DNA of 64,000 nucleotides from JALHST01 sp038316335 (lineage in GTDB: Bacteria > Bacteroidota > Bacteroidia > Flavobacteriales > Flavobacteriaceae), in assembly GCA_038316335.1 (NCBI GenBank), contig JBBQAM010000012.1, positions 20,015 to 84,014 on the forward strand, given 5' to 3'. Below are positions 17,238 through 26,619 of the stretch, piece by piece. The notes below the pieces were generated by a model. It saw nothing but the letters and a program-made list of their open reading frames with translations, ran no database searches and had not been told where the DNA came from. Within the stretch, counting starts at the first letter, position 1, and every line of letters begins with the position of its first letter. The translations under genes were made by a program, and so were the position numbers.

Positions 17238-18509
17238 TTATATTTTAATGGTTTCTTTTAATAGCATTTGGTCGTTATTGATAACACCATATGTTTTACC
17301 CTTGATAGTGCTATCGAGAAATATACTATTCTTTGAAGTCGAAAGTATATCCGAAAGGGCAAACCGATATGATTCATCCGGATTAAAAAGGGTCAGACAC
17401 GCTTTTTCCCCTTCCTTTAATTTCGGAGTTTGTAAGTTAAATCGTTCCCTACCTTTCGTCAAGATTGTGACAGCCGATTCAACACCCAAAAGCTGATTTA
17501 GAGCACCAAAGGCACTTTCAAGCCCTATTGTGCCGTCTGCCGAATTGTCAAATTCAACCTGCTTTTGTTCAATGTTCATAGGCACATGATCTGCTGTGAC
17601 AAAATCGATGATGCCATCTTTCAAACCTTTCAGGAGGGCTTTCGTGTCATATTTGGTTCGAAGGGGCGGGATAACCTTGAATTTGGCATCGAATTCTTCC
17701 AAGGCGTCGTCTGTAAACCACAAATTATGAATGGGGGTGCTGCAACTCACATCCAGACCTTTTTTCTTGGCTTCAGCAATCAGTTTTACCGATTGGCCGG
17801 TAGAGATGGTCGGTATGTGCAATTTGCCTCCGGTATATTCCAGGATAAAGATATCGCGTGCAATTTGGAGCTCTTCCGAAAGCGCCGGAATTCCTTTCAA
17901 ACCCAGGGAAGTCGATACGATGCCTTCGTTAATTACGCCCTTTCCGGAAATGCGCTTATCATCTGGGAACGAAAATATACAGCCATCGAAATTCTGGGCG
18001 TATTGCAGGGCGATCTTTAATAGGTTCGGATTTTCGATGGCCTGCTTAAAATCATAAAAGCCAATGGCTCCTGCGTTTTTCATATCAAACAGTTCGGCCA
18101 AATGTATACCTTCGGCTTTAGATGTAAGCGTTCCCAAAGGATAGAGATTGATAACATGACCTTTAGCAGCATTTTTTAAAAACACGATATCCGAACTTGA
18201 ATCGGGAACCGGGTGCGTGTTGGGGTTTAAGACTAAATCAGTATAACCGCTTTTGGCAGCAGTCAGAAGTCCATTCATTAGGGTTTCCCGTTCTTCATAA
18301 CCAGGTTCCCCAAAGCATACCCCAGTATCAAACCAACCGACCGATATATGTAGGTTTTTAAGTTCTACTGTTTTTACTTTTGATGCGGTCTCAATCTTTG
18401 GTGCTATCCGTTCGATCTTTCCACCCATAATAAGAACGTCCCGCTTTTTCAAATGAAGTTCCTTATTCGAGGCATCTACTATTTTGGCCGACTTTACTAA
18501 TATGTTCAT
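17238..18509 (-). CDS. Dihydroorotase-like protein lacking the HxH metal site
   Basis: This 423-residue amidohydrolase-fold protein is homologous along its length to type I dihydroorotase (PyrC, pyrimidine synthesis). The canonical D-x-H-x-H-x-R-E-P-G motif reads DTGVCFGEPG at residues 61-70, so both metal-binding histidines and the substrate-binding arginine are replaced. Later family motifs remain (GGKLHIPTIST, CSTPIHNL, VTADHVPM). It therefore probably does not catalyse the normal reaction. Known precedent: inactive DHOase homologues (PyrC') act as structural partners of aspartate transcarbamoylase in some bacteria. Automatic annotation as dihydroorotase would be misleading. Confidence 0.85.
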   Translation of the reverse strand: MNILVKSAKIVDASNKELHLKKRDVLIMGGKIERIAPKIETASKVKTVELKNLHISVGWFDTGVCFGEPGYEERETLMNGLLTAAKSGYTDLVLNPNTHPVPDSSSDIVFLKNAAKGHVINLYPLGTLTSKAEGIHLAELFDMKNAGAIGFYDFKQAIENPNLLKIALQYAQNFDGCIFSFPDDKRISGKGVINEGIVSTSLGLKGIPALSEELQIARDIFILEYTGGKLHIPTISTGQSVKLIAEAKKKGLDVSCSTPIHNLWFTDDALEEFDAKFKVIPPLRTKYDTKALLKGLKDGIIDFVTADHVPMNIEQKQVEFDNSADGTIGLESAFGALNQLLGVESAVTILTKGRERFNLQTPKLKEGEKACLTLFNPDESYRFALSDILSTSKNSIFLDSTIKGKTYGVINNDQMLLKETIKI

Positions 18510-18597
18510 TACTAGCGGATAAGTTTATATCTATATTGTGTCTTATTTGATTCCTTGCCCAAACCCTCTAAATCAGTATCAAATAGTCCAAAAGCCA

Positions 18598-20517
18598 TTA
18601 AAGGTATTTTTGAATGATTATTTCGATTCCTAGAAACAGCAGTGCTAAAATAACAAACCATTTCCAAAGCTCCTTTATCGAGTTATCTTTTTGCATGGAT
18701 GCAAATAAGGATGCAATTGAATTTAGTTGCGAAAAGTCATTCAACGTCGCTAGATCCAAATACCTTAAATCGCTTTCATCCCGGGGCTCGTTAAAACTGA
18801 CATTCATGAGGTCTACCCTGTTATTTGTTATGTGATAGATACCTGGGATAAGATCCGTGTCACCAAAGGTCAGTGTCACCATTTTGGCCTTCGATTTTTG
18901 TTGGGGAATAAATTCATAATCTTCCTTGGAGACCTTAAGAATATGATCCTTTGCTAACGGTATGGGAATATCTATGGCGTCAACTCCCCCGATCATCAAA
19001 TACAAGGGCGGCAATTTTAGACTATTCACACCGATGTTGTAAAATGTTGGAACAATTAATGGTGAATTTTTGAAGGTTGAATTTTCATTGCTAATGGAAG
19101 CGGTAAAAAGATACCGTTTTTCTGGACCAAGAAGAAATGGTTCGCCATCCTGATAGCTCAATACGGAAGGCTGCGCGGTACGAATCGTGTAATATTGATT
19201 TACGGTTGGATATTGGAAATTTGTGATTTTTTCCTTGAAAACCTTTGCATACAAGGGGTTGGCAAATGAAATACCGGTTATTTTACGCACTTCTTTTATG
19301 GGACTAATCAGTGTGCTCGCCATCAGGATATTCAATAGTCTATTATAAGAATCCAAATGCAGGTCATTAGTAGGAATAACAACAATGCTTCCGCCTGCAT
19401 CGGCAAATGATTTTAATCCTATAGCAAGTGCATTGGGAATCTCCTCGATTTCATTGAGGACGATAAGATTGTGCTCCTCCAAAGCGCCATAATTTAAAGC
19501 GGTAAGGCTCAAATTCGTAAAGTCGAATTCATCATTTTGGAAAATTCTTGACAAGAACTCGGCATTTGCAGATCCAATTGCCAAGACCTTGATTTTCATT
19601 TTTTTATCAATGTTAAAATAAAGTTGGTTATCGTAATTCAGTCCGGCATCCGAAATTTCGATCTTTCCACGAATGGCCTGATCCGCAGGCAATGTAAAGT
19701 TAACTTCTGCTGTTCGATTCTGTGTAAATCGCGCTGCGGTCTTAGCAACCAGGCGATCATCGTCAAATAAGGATACAGGGGTACTTTCTATGTCGGTATT
19801 CGTTGATAACCGAGCTACGATTTCTATATTTTCCAAGTCAATGTCTCCCAGATAAACACTGTCTATCACTATATTTTCAATTTTGTCACTTGTCAAGGGT
19901 ATCAAATATTTTCGAACATTCCCAAGAGAATCATTTTCGACGGACCCCATTCTTTGTTGAAAATCGGAAATTAAGATCAGGTTTTTTTCATAGGTCGTAT
20001 CCTTAGAAAAAAGTGAATTGGCTTTAAGTAATAGCTCTTTGAATTTTAATTGTTTCGAGGTGCCGGGAAGTGCTAGTAATTCTTTTTGAATTGCGGCAAT
20101 CGTTACATCCCGATATACTGATTCATTTGTAAAAAGCGTAATTGTTTCTTTAGGCGGAACCGATTTTAAGAGTTGCTGTACCGAATTTTCAAGGAGGCTG
20201 ACATTATCGACTTTGGCCTGGGTACTGAATGAATTGTCAAGATATACGATAGTATCCTTCTTTTTGAACGCCGAATCAGCGGCAAAATAAGGCTGTGCGA
20301 ATGCCATGATCAAGGCAGTTAGCAAGGCCATTCTACTAAAAAGTAACAGCCATTTTTTTAATGTATTGCTACGACGCGATTCGGCTTGCACTTTTTGCAA
20401 AAAAAACACATTGGTAAATGGCGTCTGCTTGAATCTGCGTAATTGAAAAAGATGGATGAATATGGGAATCAGGAGGAGTAAAAGGGCCCAAAGTAGTTCC
20501 GGATATTTAAACTGCAT
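18598..20517 (-). CDS. BatA-domain membrane protein with VWA-like region
   Basis: This protein (about 639 residues) starts with the aerotolerance-regulator N-terminal (BatA) double-helix region: MQFKYPELLWALLLLLIPIF, then LFQLRRFKQTPFTNVFFLQK and a second helix near residue 55-75. A VWA-like domain follows with a MIDAS-type DxSxS (YLDNSFSTQA). After about 350 residues of periplasmic sequence it ends in a last helix. Start chosen at the ATG at 20515-20517, where the BatA motif begins; an upstream in-frame codon would add ten residues. BatA-type proteins occur in MoxR/VWA systems, but no MoxR gene is adjacent here. Function unknown. Confidence 0.82.
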   Translation of the reverse strand: MQFKYPELLWALLLLLIPIFIHLFQLRRFKQTPFTNVFFLQKVQAESRRSNTLKKWLLLFSRMALLTALIMAFAQPYFAADSAFKKKDTIVYLDNSFSTQAKVDNVSLLENSVQQLLKSVPPKETITLFTNESVYRDVTIAAIQKELLALPGTSKQLKFKELLLKANSLFSKDTTYEKNLILISDFQQRMGSVENDSLGNVRKYLIPLTSDKIENIVIDSVYLGDIDLENIEIVARLSTNTDIESTPVSLFDDDRLVAKTAARFTQNRTAEVNFTLPADQAIRGKIEISDAGLNYDNQLYFNIDKKMKIKVLAIGSANAEFLSRIFQNDEFDFTNLSLTALNYGALEEHNLIVLNEIEEIPNALAIGLKSFADAGGSIVVIPTNDLHLDSYNRLLNILMASTLISPIKEVRKITGISFANPLYAKVFKEKITNFQYPTVNQYYTIRTAQPSVLSYQDGEPFLLGPEKRYLFTASISNENSTFKNSPLIVPTFYNIGVNSLKLPPLYLMIGGVDAIDIPIPLAKDHILKVSKEDYEFIPQQKSKAKMVTLTFGDTDLIPGIYHITNNRVDLMNVSFNEPRDESDLRYLDLATLNDFSQLNSIASLFASMQKDNSIKELWKWFVILALLFLGIEIIIQKYL

Positions 20518-20638
20518 TCCCAATATTGATTTTACAAATATATACATTTATGCCCGTATAGTTCAAGGCGAATTACCAAAAAGCGTTTTCGGGTGAAAAG
20601 TTTCACGTACGTCTTCGTCTAGGAATCAAGCGCACATT

Positions 20639-21646
20639 TCAACAAAAGAAGTAATAATCCTTGATCGCTCTTTGACCCAATTCTGAAAAATAGTGTCCGA
20701 TCATCGTTTGTGCTTCCGAATTTGCCACGGTGATGATACTTTGTGGTGATTTCATAGTATTTAATTCTGCGTAGTGGCACAATTCTTTTCCATAGATTTT
20801 CTTGCCAATTTTATTTGGATTGTCGCAACACCAAAAGAATGGTATACCGAGTTCGATCAATCCTTTAGCAATGGTCTTTCCTTTAAAGCCGGCACCCCAT
20901 ACGACCAATGGCCTTTGGGAATCATAATCAAGTTTTAAAAAATAATGTAATTTGATGCCGAGAAAATAATTTTGGGCATAATGTTCGCTGGTCCTTGAGG
21001 TGCGTGTTTCATAGTCGCGCCAATAATGTAGGACTTGTCGACAGGGAATACAGGTCAACCGGTTTTCATAAAACCGAAAGGTCAGGTCATAGTCTTCAGG
21101 ATAGCGGTCTGATAAGAACGAACCGCACCGTTCCAAATCTTGTTTATATGCCATCCAACAAGGGGAGGGAATCACACATTCTTTATAAATCTCCGAGAAA
21201 TTGATCCCTTTTTCAGTCAAGGAGTTCAACCACTTTTCATAGCGGTAATAGCCGTCGCTAATACCATTTGTTGAGAAATAACGCACTTGTCCTATCGCCA
21301 AATGACCTATTCCAAAATGGAGCAGGAAACCTACCATGACATCCAATTTATCCGGGGTCATAATATCGTCTGAATCCATGCGAGTTACAAGATTTCCGGT
21401 ACATCGATCATACCCATATCTCAGTGCTTCAATAATGCCTATACCATTGTTTTCGACGCTATGAATTCTAGTATCTTCTTGCTCAAAATGCCGTACGATT
21501 GCGAGACTGTCGTCGGTGGAATGATCATCTATAGCCCAAAGCTCCCAATTTTCATATGCTTGATTTACAATTGATTGAAGACACTCAGGGAGAAAAACCG
21601 CTGTATTTTTAAATGGCATTAAGATACTGACCAATGGTGGCTTCAT
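20639..21646 (-). CDS. Family 2 glycosyltransferase with C-terminal extra domain
   Basis: This 335-residue protein has a GT-A GT2 domain: N-terminal VSILMPFKNTAVFLPECLQS, AIDDHSTDDS, then the DxD-type metal site TRMDSDDIM near residue 95. After about residue 245 there is a short extra domain starting LVVWGAGFKGKTIAKGLIEL, with a Rossmann-like GxGxxGK pattern and a conserved-looking CCDNPNKIGKKIYG. No signal peptide. It probably transfers a sugar to a surface glycan or lipid; no other glycan gene is adjacent, so the target is unknown. Confidence 0.88.
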   Translation of the reverse strand: MKPPLVSILMPFKNTAVFLPECLQSIVNQAYENWELWAIDDHSTDDSLAIVRHFEQEDTRIHSVENNGIGIIEALRYGYDRCTGNLVTRMDSDDIMTPDKLDVMVGFLLHFGIGHLAIGQVRYFSTNGISDGYYRYEKWLNSLTEKGINFSEIYKECVIPSPCWMAYKQDLERCGSFLSDRYPEDYDLTFRFYENRLTCIPCRQVLHYWRDYETRTSRTSEHYAQNYFLGIKLHYFLKLDYDSQRPLVVWGAGFKGKTIAKGLIELGIPFFWCCDNPNKIGKKIYGKELCHYAELNTMKSPQSIITVANSEAQTMIGHYFSELGQRAIKDYYFFC

Positions 21647-21663
21647 TAGACAATATTACAAAT

Positions 21664-21693
21664 AAAAAAGCTTCACTTGCGTGAAGCTTTTTT
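21664..21693. terminator. Intrinsic terminator, strong and bidirectional
   Basis: A perfect 13-bp stem (AAAAAAGCTTCAC at 21664-21676 with GTGAAGCTTTTTT at 21681-21693) has a 4-nt loop. It lies about 130 nt past the end of the leftward regulator gene at 21828 and just upstream of the GT2 start, so it ends the regulator transcript. Confidence 0.9.
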
Positions 21694-21827
21694 GGAAAAC
21701 ACGGAGGATATGGCACCATCCCCCGTTGTGATCATATAGCGTAGTTTTTAGAGGCGTCGAATTATTTATTCGAGATGCACGATTTAAACCTTTGGTTATT
21801 TGAAGGAGTTTCTATTTGCCATTCATG

Positions 21828-22454
21828 CTACGATTCGAGTTCTTGCAATTTTAAAAGTGCTTCCGACTTTGAATTCACATTCAATTTTAAGTATATATTC
21901 TGTATGTGAAAATTTATCGTACTTGTGGTCACAAAAAGCTTGTCGGCAATTATCTTATAGGTGGCCCCTCGACATAAATAATCGATTATCTGGTTTTCCC
22001 GTTCCGAAAAAGTGGTATACCTTTTTTTTCGGAACATTGAAATTACTTTTTCAGCGATATCGTTGCTCATGATCGCACCTTCATACCGAATAGAATTTAA
22101 GGCATGATACATGCGTTTCTGACCAATCGGTTTGGTCAAATACCCATTGGCCCCATTCTTGAACGCTTTCTTGACGACTTCAAAATCACTTAATTCACTG
22201 ATCATAATTATTTTTACCTCAGGGTCTTTAATGCGGAAGCGTATAATTCCCTTTAAACTAAATATGTCAGGAATAGCAACTTCCGAGAGGACTATATGGG
22301 GCCTGGCATGGTCGAAATCAACAATCGCATCTTCAATCGAAGCATACATTCCGGTTAAGGAATACTCCTCATAGGCTTCAAAATAGAATTTGTACATTTC
22401 ATGAAAAGACGGCTGATTATCGATTACAATAATTCTTAAAATATCTGATTTCAT
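21828..22454 (-). CDS. LuxR-type response regulator with atypical receiver
   Basis: This 208-residue protein has an N-terminal CheY-like receiver (residues 5-120) and a C-terminal LuxR/NarL HTH (about 145-205, FSERENQIIDYLCRGATYKI, then FVTTSTINFHIQNIYLKL). In the receiver the phosphoacceptor Asp is replaced by Glu58 (PHIVLSEVAIPD) and one of the two acidic-pocket Asp is Asn (IIVIDNQ, D12-N13). Ser86 and Lys108 (GYLTKPI) are kept. It is therefore likely not regulated by normal Asp phosphorylation. No histidine kinase is adjacent. It is a monocistronic gene with long spacers on its upstream side. Confidence 0.9.
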   Translation of the reverse strand: MKSDILRIIVIDNQPSFHEMYKFYFEAYEEYSLTGMYASIEDAIVDFDHARPHIVLSEVAIPDIFSLKGIIRFRIKDPEVKIIMISELSDFEVVKKAFKNGANGYLTKPIGQKRMYHALNSIRYEGAIMSNDIAEKVISMFRKKRYTTFSERENQIIDYLCRGATYKIIADKLFVTTSTINFHIQNIYLKLNVNSKSEALLKLQELES

Positions 22455-23494
22455 AACTTTAAGTATTTGTGTTACATATTTTGATTTTTAAAAAAAGACA
22501 ACTGTTGAAATTTAATAGTTCGAGGGGGTTAGACATGCTGAAAATGCAATGTCTATAGGCCATAATACGGACATGCTAGCTCAAATTATTGAAAAGCAAT
22601 AACTCGACAGCATCTGAACAACGGTCTGATTTTAGGAAATGTAAAACAGGTCAAATCCTGCTTTTAACCTTGAAACAACAATGAACAGATATCCGTATTT
22701 AAAATAGGACTATCAGGATCGGTGCGCTTCTATGGTATTTAAGCTGGAATTTGAAAAAAGTAATGAAATGATGAAGTTTTGTCGTAACCCGGGCTCGCGC
22801 TGTAAATTTGGCGGGGTCAAGACATTTTGTGTTAAACCTGCTTCGTTTTTTTTGGTCCTTTTTAGGTAAAGATTTGGTTCCATAATTTGGGGGGATTTGG
22901 AGGTTGTACAATAGATTTAGGTGCTATTATAAAATAAATATAGCCTAAAATTGAACGTGCTTACGAATTTTGTAGATATTTTCGTTCAAATGCAAAGCCA
23001 CTTATGGAAGTTGATGAGTAGGAAATAAGAAAAAACATATGTGCACAAGGCTTTAAAAATACCACAAATACGGGGATTTTCGGCCGAAAGTTGCAATTCC
23101 CCACTATTCATTCTGACAAAAAACCAAGGATGTTTCAAATCAAGCCATTGTGGCCAGTTATCCTGGGTATGATTAGGAAGTGATGGGCAACATAAGTCAT
23201 CTAATGGAATGCCTTTCTAGGTGACATTTCATTATATCAGAAGATTGTACCAAGGTTCGCGAAAAGGTAAATATCCATTTTGTGTATAAAAAGGAGGGGT
23301 TAAATTATCCCCCCGGAAGCCCCCTCCTTCTTTCAACACAATAGTCAATTTTTTGATATGGCAACCAATCGAAATGGTCGAATGCAACCTTTCGGTTTGG
23401 TCGCTGGGAGCATCACATATTAAGGCATCCCATCAAGCATGCTTGTAATTTTTTCCGATGGGCATCAATTTGAGATGCAATGCCCTGACTAGTT
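22455..23494. other. 1.04-kb intergenic region, little seen
   Basis: No ORF with a convincing start, family motif or codon pattern is seen. A 70-codon leftward frame at 22699-22911 was judged spurious. The only clear element is a hairpin at 23291-23329. It may hold the regulator promoter, but no clean TTTG/TAnnTTTG pair was found on the minus strand. Confidence 0.6.
23291..23329 (-). terminator. Possible terminator of the PorP/SprF gene
   Basis: AAGGAGGGG (23291-23299) pairs with CCCCTCCTT (23321-23329) around a 21-nt loop, with an A/T-rich flank on the left. It lies about 165 nt past the end of the leftward PorP/SprF gene. The loop is large and the U-tract weak. Confidence 0.5.
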
Positions 23495-25210
23495 TTATTG
23501 ATTATGGTATAAGGTTCCGTCTTCATCCTCATAGATATTCGCGGCCGTTGCAGTTGGATCATCTACCTGCATAATCCATTTTTCGTTGCTATATTTTCCG
23601 TTCAAATTTGAGACGAAGGCCATTTCAGCATCTTTCTTGAAATTGAAATCCGCCAAATACACGTAATAAAGTCCGTTTTCCTTATTATAGAATTGTTTCG
23701 CATCCAATCCTTGATCCAAGAGTGATTTCATAAAGGCATTTAGGTATTTTTTATTTTTATAGACATTGGCAATCACATAGTAACCCGATTTCACGCCGCT
23801 TAAGTCAGATTGGTTCAACACCTTGATAGGAAGTTTTACATATTCCTTTTTTTCTGGGATGCGTATGTTTTTTGATAATTCGAGCTCTTTTTCATTTGAA
23901 ACCAGGATGGTATTCTGAACATTGCTGTAATCGTCGAAATTTGCCTTGATATTGCTTTTTATATCGTTACGCAACAGTCTCACGATGGTTTCGAACCGAT
24001 TTTCAAAGGCCGCTGTCCTAGCTTCTTCGATAGAATCCTGTCGTAAGATCAACTCATCTAATATTAATCGATTTTGGTAGGCGAGTGAATTGGGATCTTC
24101 TATAGCCTGGTCGTCGATTTTTGAATTTGTGGCGACCAAACTTTTGTTTTTTTCCAGGCTTTTGTTTTTTTCCGCGGTTAGTCTTAAAATCTGTTCTTCA
24201 TAATTACGTACGATCCGATCTATTTTTGAATCCTCAGAATTATCGGCATAGCTATCTAATCCATCATTTTCATTTTTAAAGGTATATGCCAGGGAGAGTT
24301 CATGATTCCAACCCAGGTCGGCATCGGTTTGCGTTAAATCCTTTTCCATTAAATAACCTAAGGACATTCGTTTGCTAAGATTGAATCCGAGACCTACCGA
24401 CATTCCATAGGTATCATCCAAAGTAGTCTGAAACCATCCATATTTTGGCAAGTCTAATAAAACCGAGGCCAAATAACCTAAACTGTTGTCCTCATTTCTA
24501 TTGACTTGAATAAGGGGCATAAGCCGCGCATCGGCAAAAAGTCCACGTGTTGCACTAAAACTGTGCGTATATTGCAGGGAAGTGGTAATACTTTTAGTAT
24601 CAAGCCTTGTCAAAAATGTATTGGTAGTTTGATTGTACTTAAAGAGGTCTTGGGCATACACACCAAAATCGAATGCACCCACTGAAAGTGTAATACCAGG
24701 TTGGATGGCGATTTTACTTTCTTTGGTAGCTTCCATAAGCGCAGGATCATTTTCGGTCGCGACCACCCTATTTTTGTCTAGACCTTCGTTAAAATAGGTC
24801 ACGTTTGTCCCAAAGGTCAGTTTACTTTTTGCCCCGAGCTGCACCGATGTGGCATAGTTGGCATTAAAGCCAAATTCTTGTATTACCCCCGACCATTGGC
24901 TATAAATGCCGATGCCCAATGCGGTATGGTCATTAAGACGATTACTAAAACCAAGAAAGTAATTTTGGCTGTTGTCTTCAAAAGTGGCATATTGATTTCT
25001 ATGCAGAATATTTAAATACGATTTATTTTCACGAACCAGGGAAAAAGTAGGATTCAATAAGAACCTATTAAAAAACATTTGATTGTGATACGTATTATTC
25101 GAACCAATATTGGGGTTAACTTCTTGGCTATAAGATGCCTGAGTATAAAGAGCCAGGCAAATTACACCTAGTAGGTATATTTTCTGTGATATGTTCGTAT
25201 TGCAGCTCAT
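23495..25210 (-). CDS. PorP/SprF-family outer-membrane protein with C-terminal SPOR domain
   Basis: This 571-residue exported protein has a signal peptide (residues 1-28, ending ASYSQ). Residues 30-305 form a PorP/SprF-type beta-barrel domain (NTYHNQMFFNRFLLNPTF, TALGIGIYSQWSGVIQEFGF, SLAYTF). About 320-460 is a polar, coiled-coil-like linker with the repeat KNKSLEKNKSL. About 478-560 is SPOR-like (GYYVIANVYKNKKYLNAFMK, YYVYLADFNFKKDAEMAF). PorP/SprF proteins act with type IX secretion and gliding adhesins; SPOR domains bind peptidoglycan. Usual PorP/SprF proteins are about 300-350 residues, so this is an extended form. It lies downstream of a PD40 gene on the same strand, 215 nt apart. Confidence 0.88.
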   Translation of the reverse strand: MSCNTNISQKIYLLGVICLALYTQASYSQEVNPNIGSNNTYHNQMFFNRFLLNPTFSLVRENKSYLNILHRNQYATFEDNSQNYFLGFSNRLNDHTALGIGIYSQWSGVIQEFGFNANYATSVQLGAKSKLTFGTNVTYFNEGLDKNRVVATENDPALMEATKESKIAIQPGITLSVGAFDFGVYAQDLFKYNQTTNTFLTRLDTKSITTSLQYTHSFSATRGLFADARLMPLIQVNRNEDNSLGYLASVLLDLPKYGWFQTTLDDTYGMSVGLGFNLSKRMSLGYLMEKDLTQTDADLGWNHELSLAYTFKNENDGLDSYADNSEDSKIDRIVRNYEEQILRLTAEKNKSLEKNKSLVATNSKIDDQAIEDPNSLAYQNRLILDELILRQDSIEEARTAAFENRFETIVRLLRNDIKSNIKANFDDYSNVQNTILVSNEKELELSKNIRIPEKKEYVKLPIKVLNQSDLSGVKSGYYVIANVYKNKKYLNAFMKSLLDQGLDAKQFYNKENGLYYVYLADFNFKKDAEMAFVSNLNGKYSNEKWIMQVDDPTATAANIYEDEDGTLYHNQ

Positions 25211-25425
25211 GATTGGGGGTATTTAAGTTAAACTATTACGTGTTGTTTTGGGATATTCATTCGATAAATGGGCCATTGTAACAAGATTTCCGATACGATT
25301 TTATAGATACATTCGTTTCCTTGATCGCTATTACATAGTTGGTTGCTACTATTTCACCGAGAATAACGCTTGGTAGTATAGAAAAACAACCGGTTATAGA
25401 ATGATGACCAGTATCTCCTTATTCA

Positions 25426-26619
25426 CTAATCGTTTTCGAATACAGAAGTAGTGTAGTCGACTTTGGCGTCGGTATTAAAGGCCTCTAAAATGTTATAACC
25501 CTTTTTTTCCTCTGTCGCCATGTTCGGATCCTTCGAATACATGAAAGCCACACGTTGTACGGATTGTTTATCCGCACCTCGATTTGACAGTACGTATCCC
25601 ATGCCTTTTTCGGCAAATGAAATCGAAAAATCATCTTGGTTACTGTTGACCTTTCCGCCTAAATTAACTGATTGCCCCACTTTTTTGCGGTCAACCTGAG
25701 CTAGATAAACATCGAGTCCACCGAAGCCTTTATGTCCTTCAGAAGCGAAAAAGAGTGTATTACTGCCGACAATTTGTGGATAAAGATCGTTTTTGTCGGT
25801 ATTGACCTTTTTACCCAGATTTTTTGCGACCCCAAAATGGCCATGCCCGTCAGATTCAGCGACATAGATATCGAATTTACCAAAGGTTCCTGGCATGTTC
25901 GATGCAAAAAACAACCGTTTGCCATCTGAGGAAATTGCGGGGTGTTTGACCGAGTAATTTTTCGGGCCTAGCGTTATTTCCTGAATGTTTTTCCACTCAC
26001 CTTGAACGTTTTCGGCTTTGAATATCTTATGTACCAGCTCTTTTTTACTGAATAAACCGTACGTGGGCTTTACTGGGATGGCTTTACTGAAATAGGCCGT
26101 TTTGCCGTCAGCGGTAATGGCAAGCTGATCATCTGGGAGTTGAACGCTTTGAGGGTTTAAATCGCCCTTATTATAGGTATCGGCCAAAAATTCAATGGAG
26201 GAATTTCCTATAGGCTCTTTATTCAACTGATAATCCGATTTTACCGAGGCAACCCAGTCTTTCTCATCGGAGCTACTTGACGTACCCGTTGCAGTCGATT
26301 GCTTTAGGGCATATAGGTATCGCTCTTGATAACTGGTACTTAAGGTACCATCTTGATTGCTATCCATCAGTTTTTTATACCAAAAGACAGCTGTTACATA
26401 ATTTTTGGTCAAAAAATTGGCATTTCCCAAATCTTCGAATACCTCTCGGTCGGTATACCCTAAGTTTTTAAGTTTAAGGTATTGATCAACACGCTGATGT
26501 GTTTCGATTTGATTTGAATCATCGGAAAAGGACCTTTTGGTATTCTGGGCAGAAACCGAATAACTTAAAAATGTAATAATACATCCTAAAGTCGCGTTGT
26601 AGATTGAAGCATTTTTCAT
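25426..26619 (-). CDS. Exported PD40 (WD40-like) beta-propeller protein without OmpA domain
   Basis: This 397-residue protein has a signal peptide (residues 1-24, SYSVSAQ) and a helical TPR-like region at about 40-110 (KNLGYTDREVFEDLGNANFL). PD40 propeller repeats follow from about 155 (ITADGKTAYFSKAIP, HPAISSDGKRLFFASNMPGT, FGKFDIYVAESD, FGGLDVYLAQVD). In the common Bacteroidota arrangement such proteins continue into an OmpA peptidoglycan-binding domain and stand next to porP/sprF. Here the protein ends after the propeller, and the peptidoglycan-binding SPOR domain is on the neighbouring PorP/SprF protein instead. Probably a periplasmic or outer-membrane partner of that protein. Confidence 0.85.
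   Translation of the reverse strand: MKNASIYNATLGCIITFLSYSVSAQNTKRSFSDDSNQIETHQRVDQYLKLKNLGYTDREVFEDLGNANFLTKNYVTAVFWYKKLMDSNQDGTLSTSYQERYLYALKQSTATGTSSSSDEKDWVASVKSDYQLNKEPIGNSSIEFLADTYNKGDLNPQSVQLPDDQLAITADGKTAYFSKAIPVKPTYGLFSKKELVHKIFKAENVQGEWKNIQEITLGPKNYSVKHPAISSDGKRLFFASNMPGTFGKFDIYVAESDGHGHFGVAKNLGKKVNTDKNDLYPQIVGSNTLFFASEGHKGFGGLDVYLAQVDRKKVGQSVNLGGKVNSNQDDFSISFAEKGMGYVLSNRGADKQSVQRVAFMYSKDPNMATEEKKGYNILEAFNTDAKVDYTTSVFEND

Noticed and set aside
22699..22911. 70-codon leftward ORF in the spacer after the regulator
   Set aside because: Composition is not protein-like, no family motif, no promoter or partner; probably chance.
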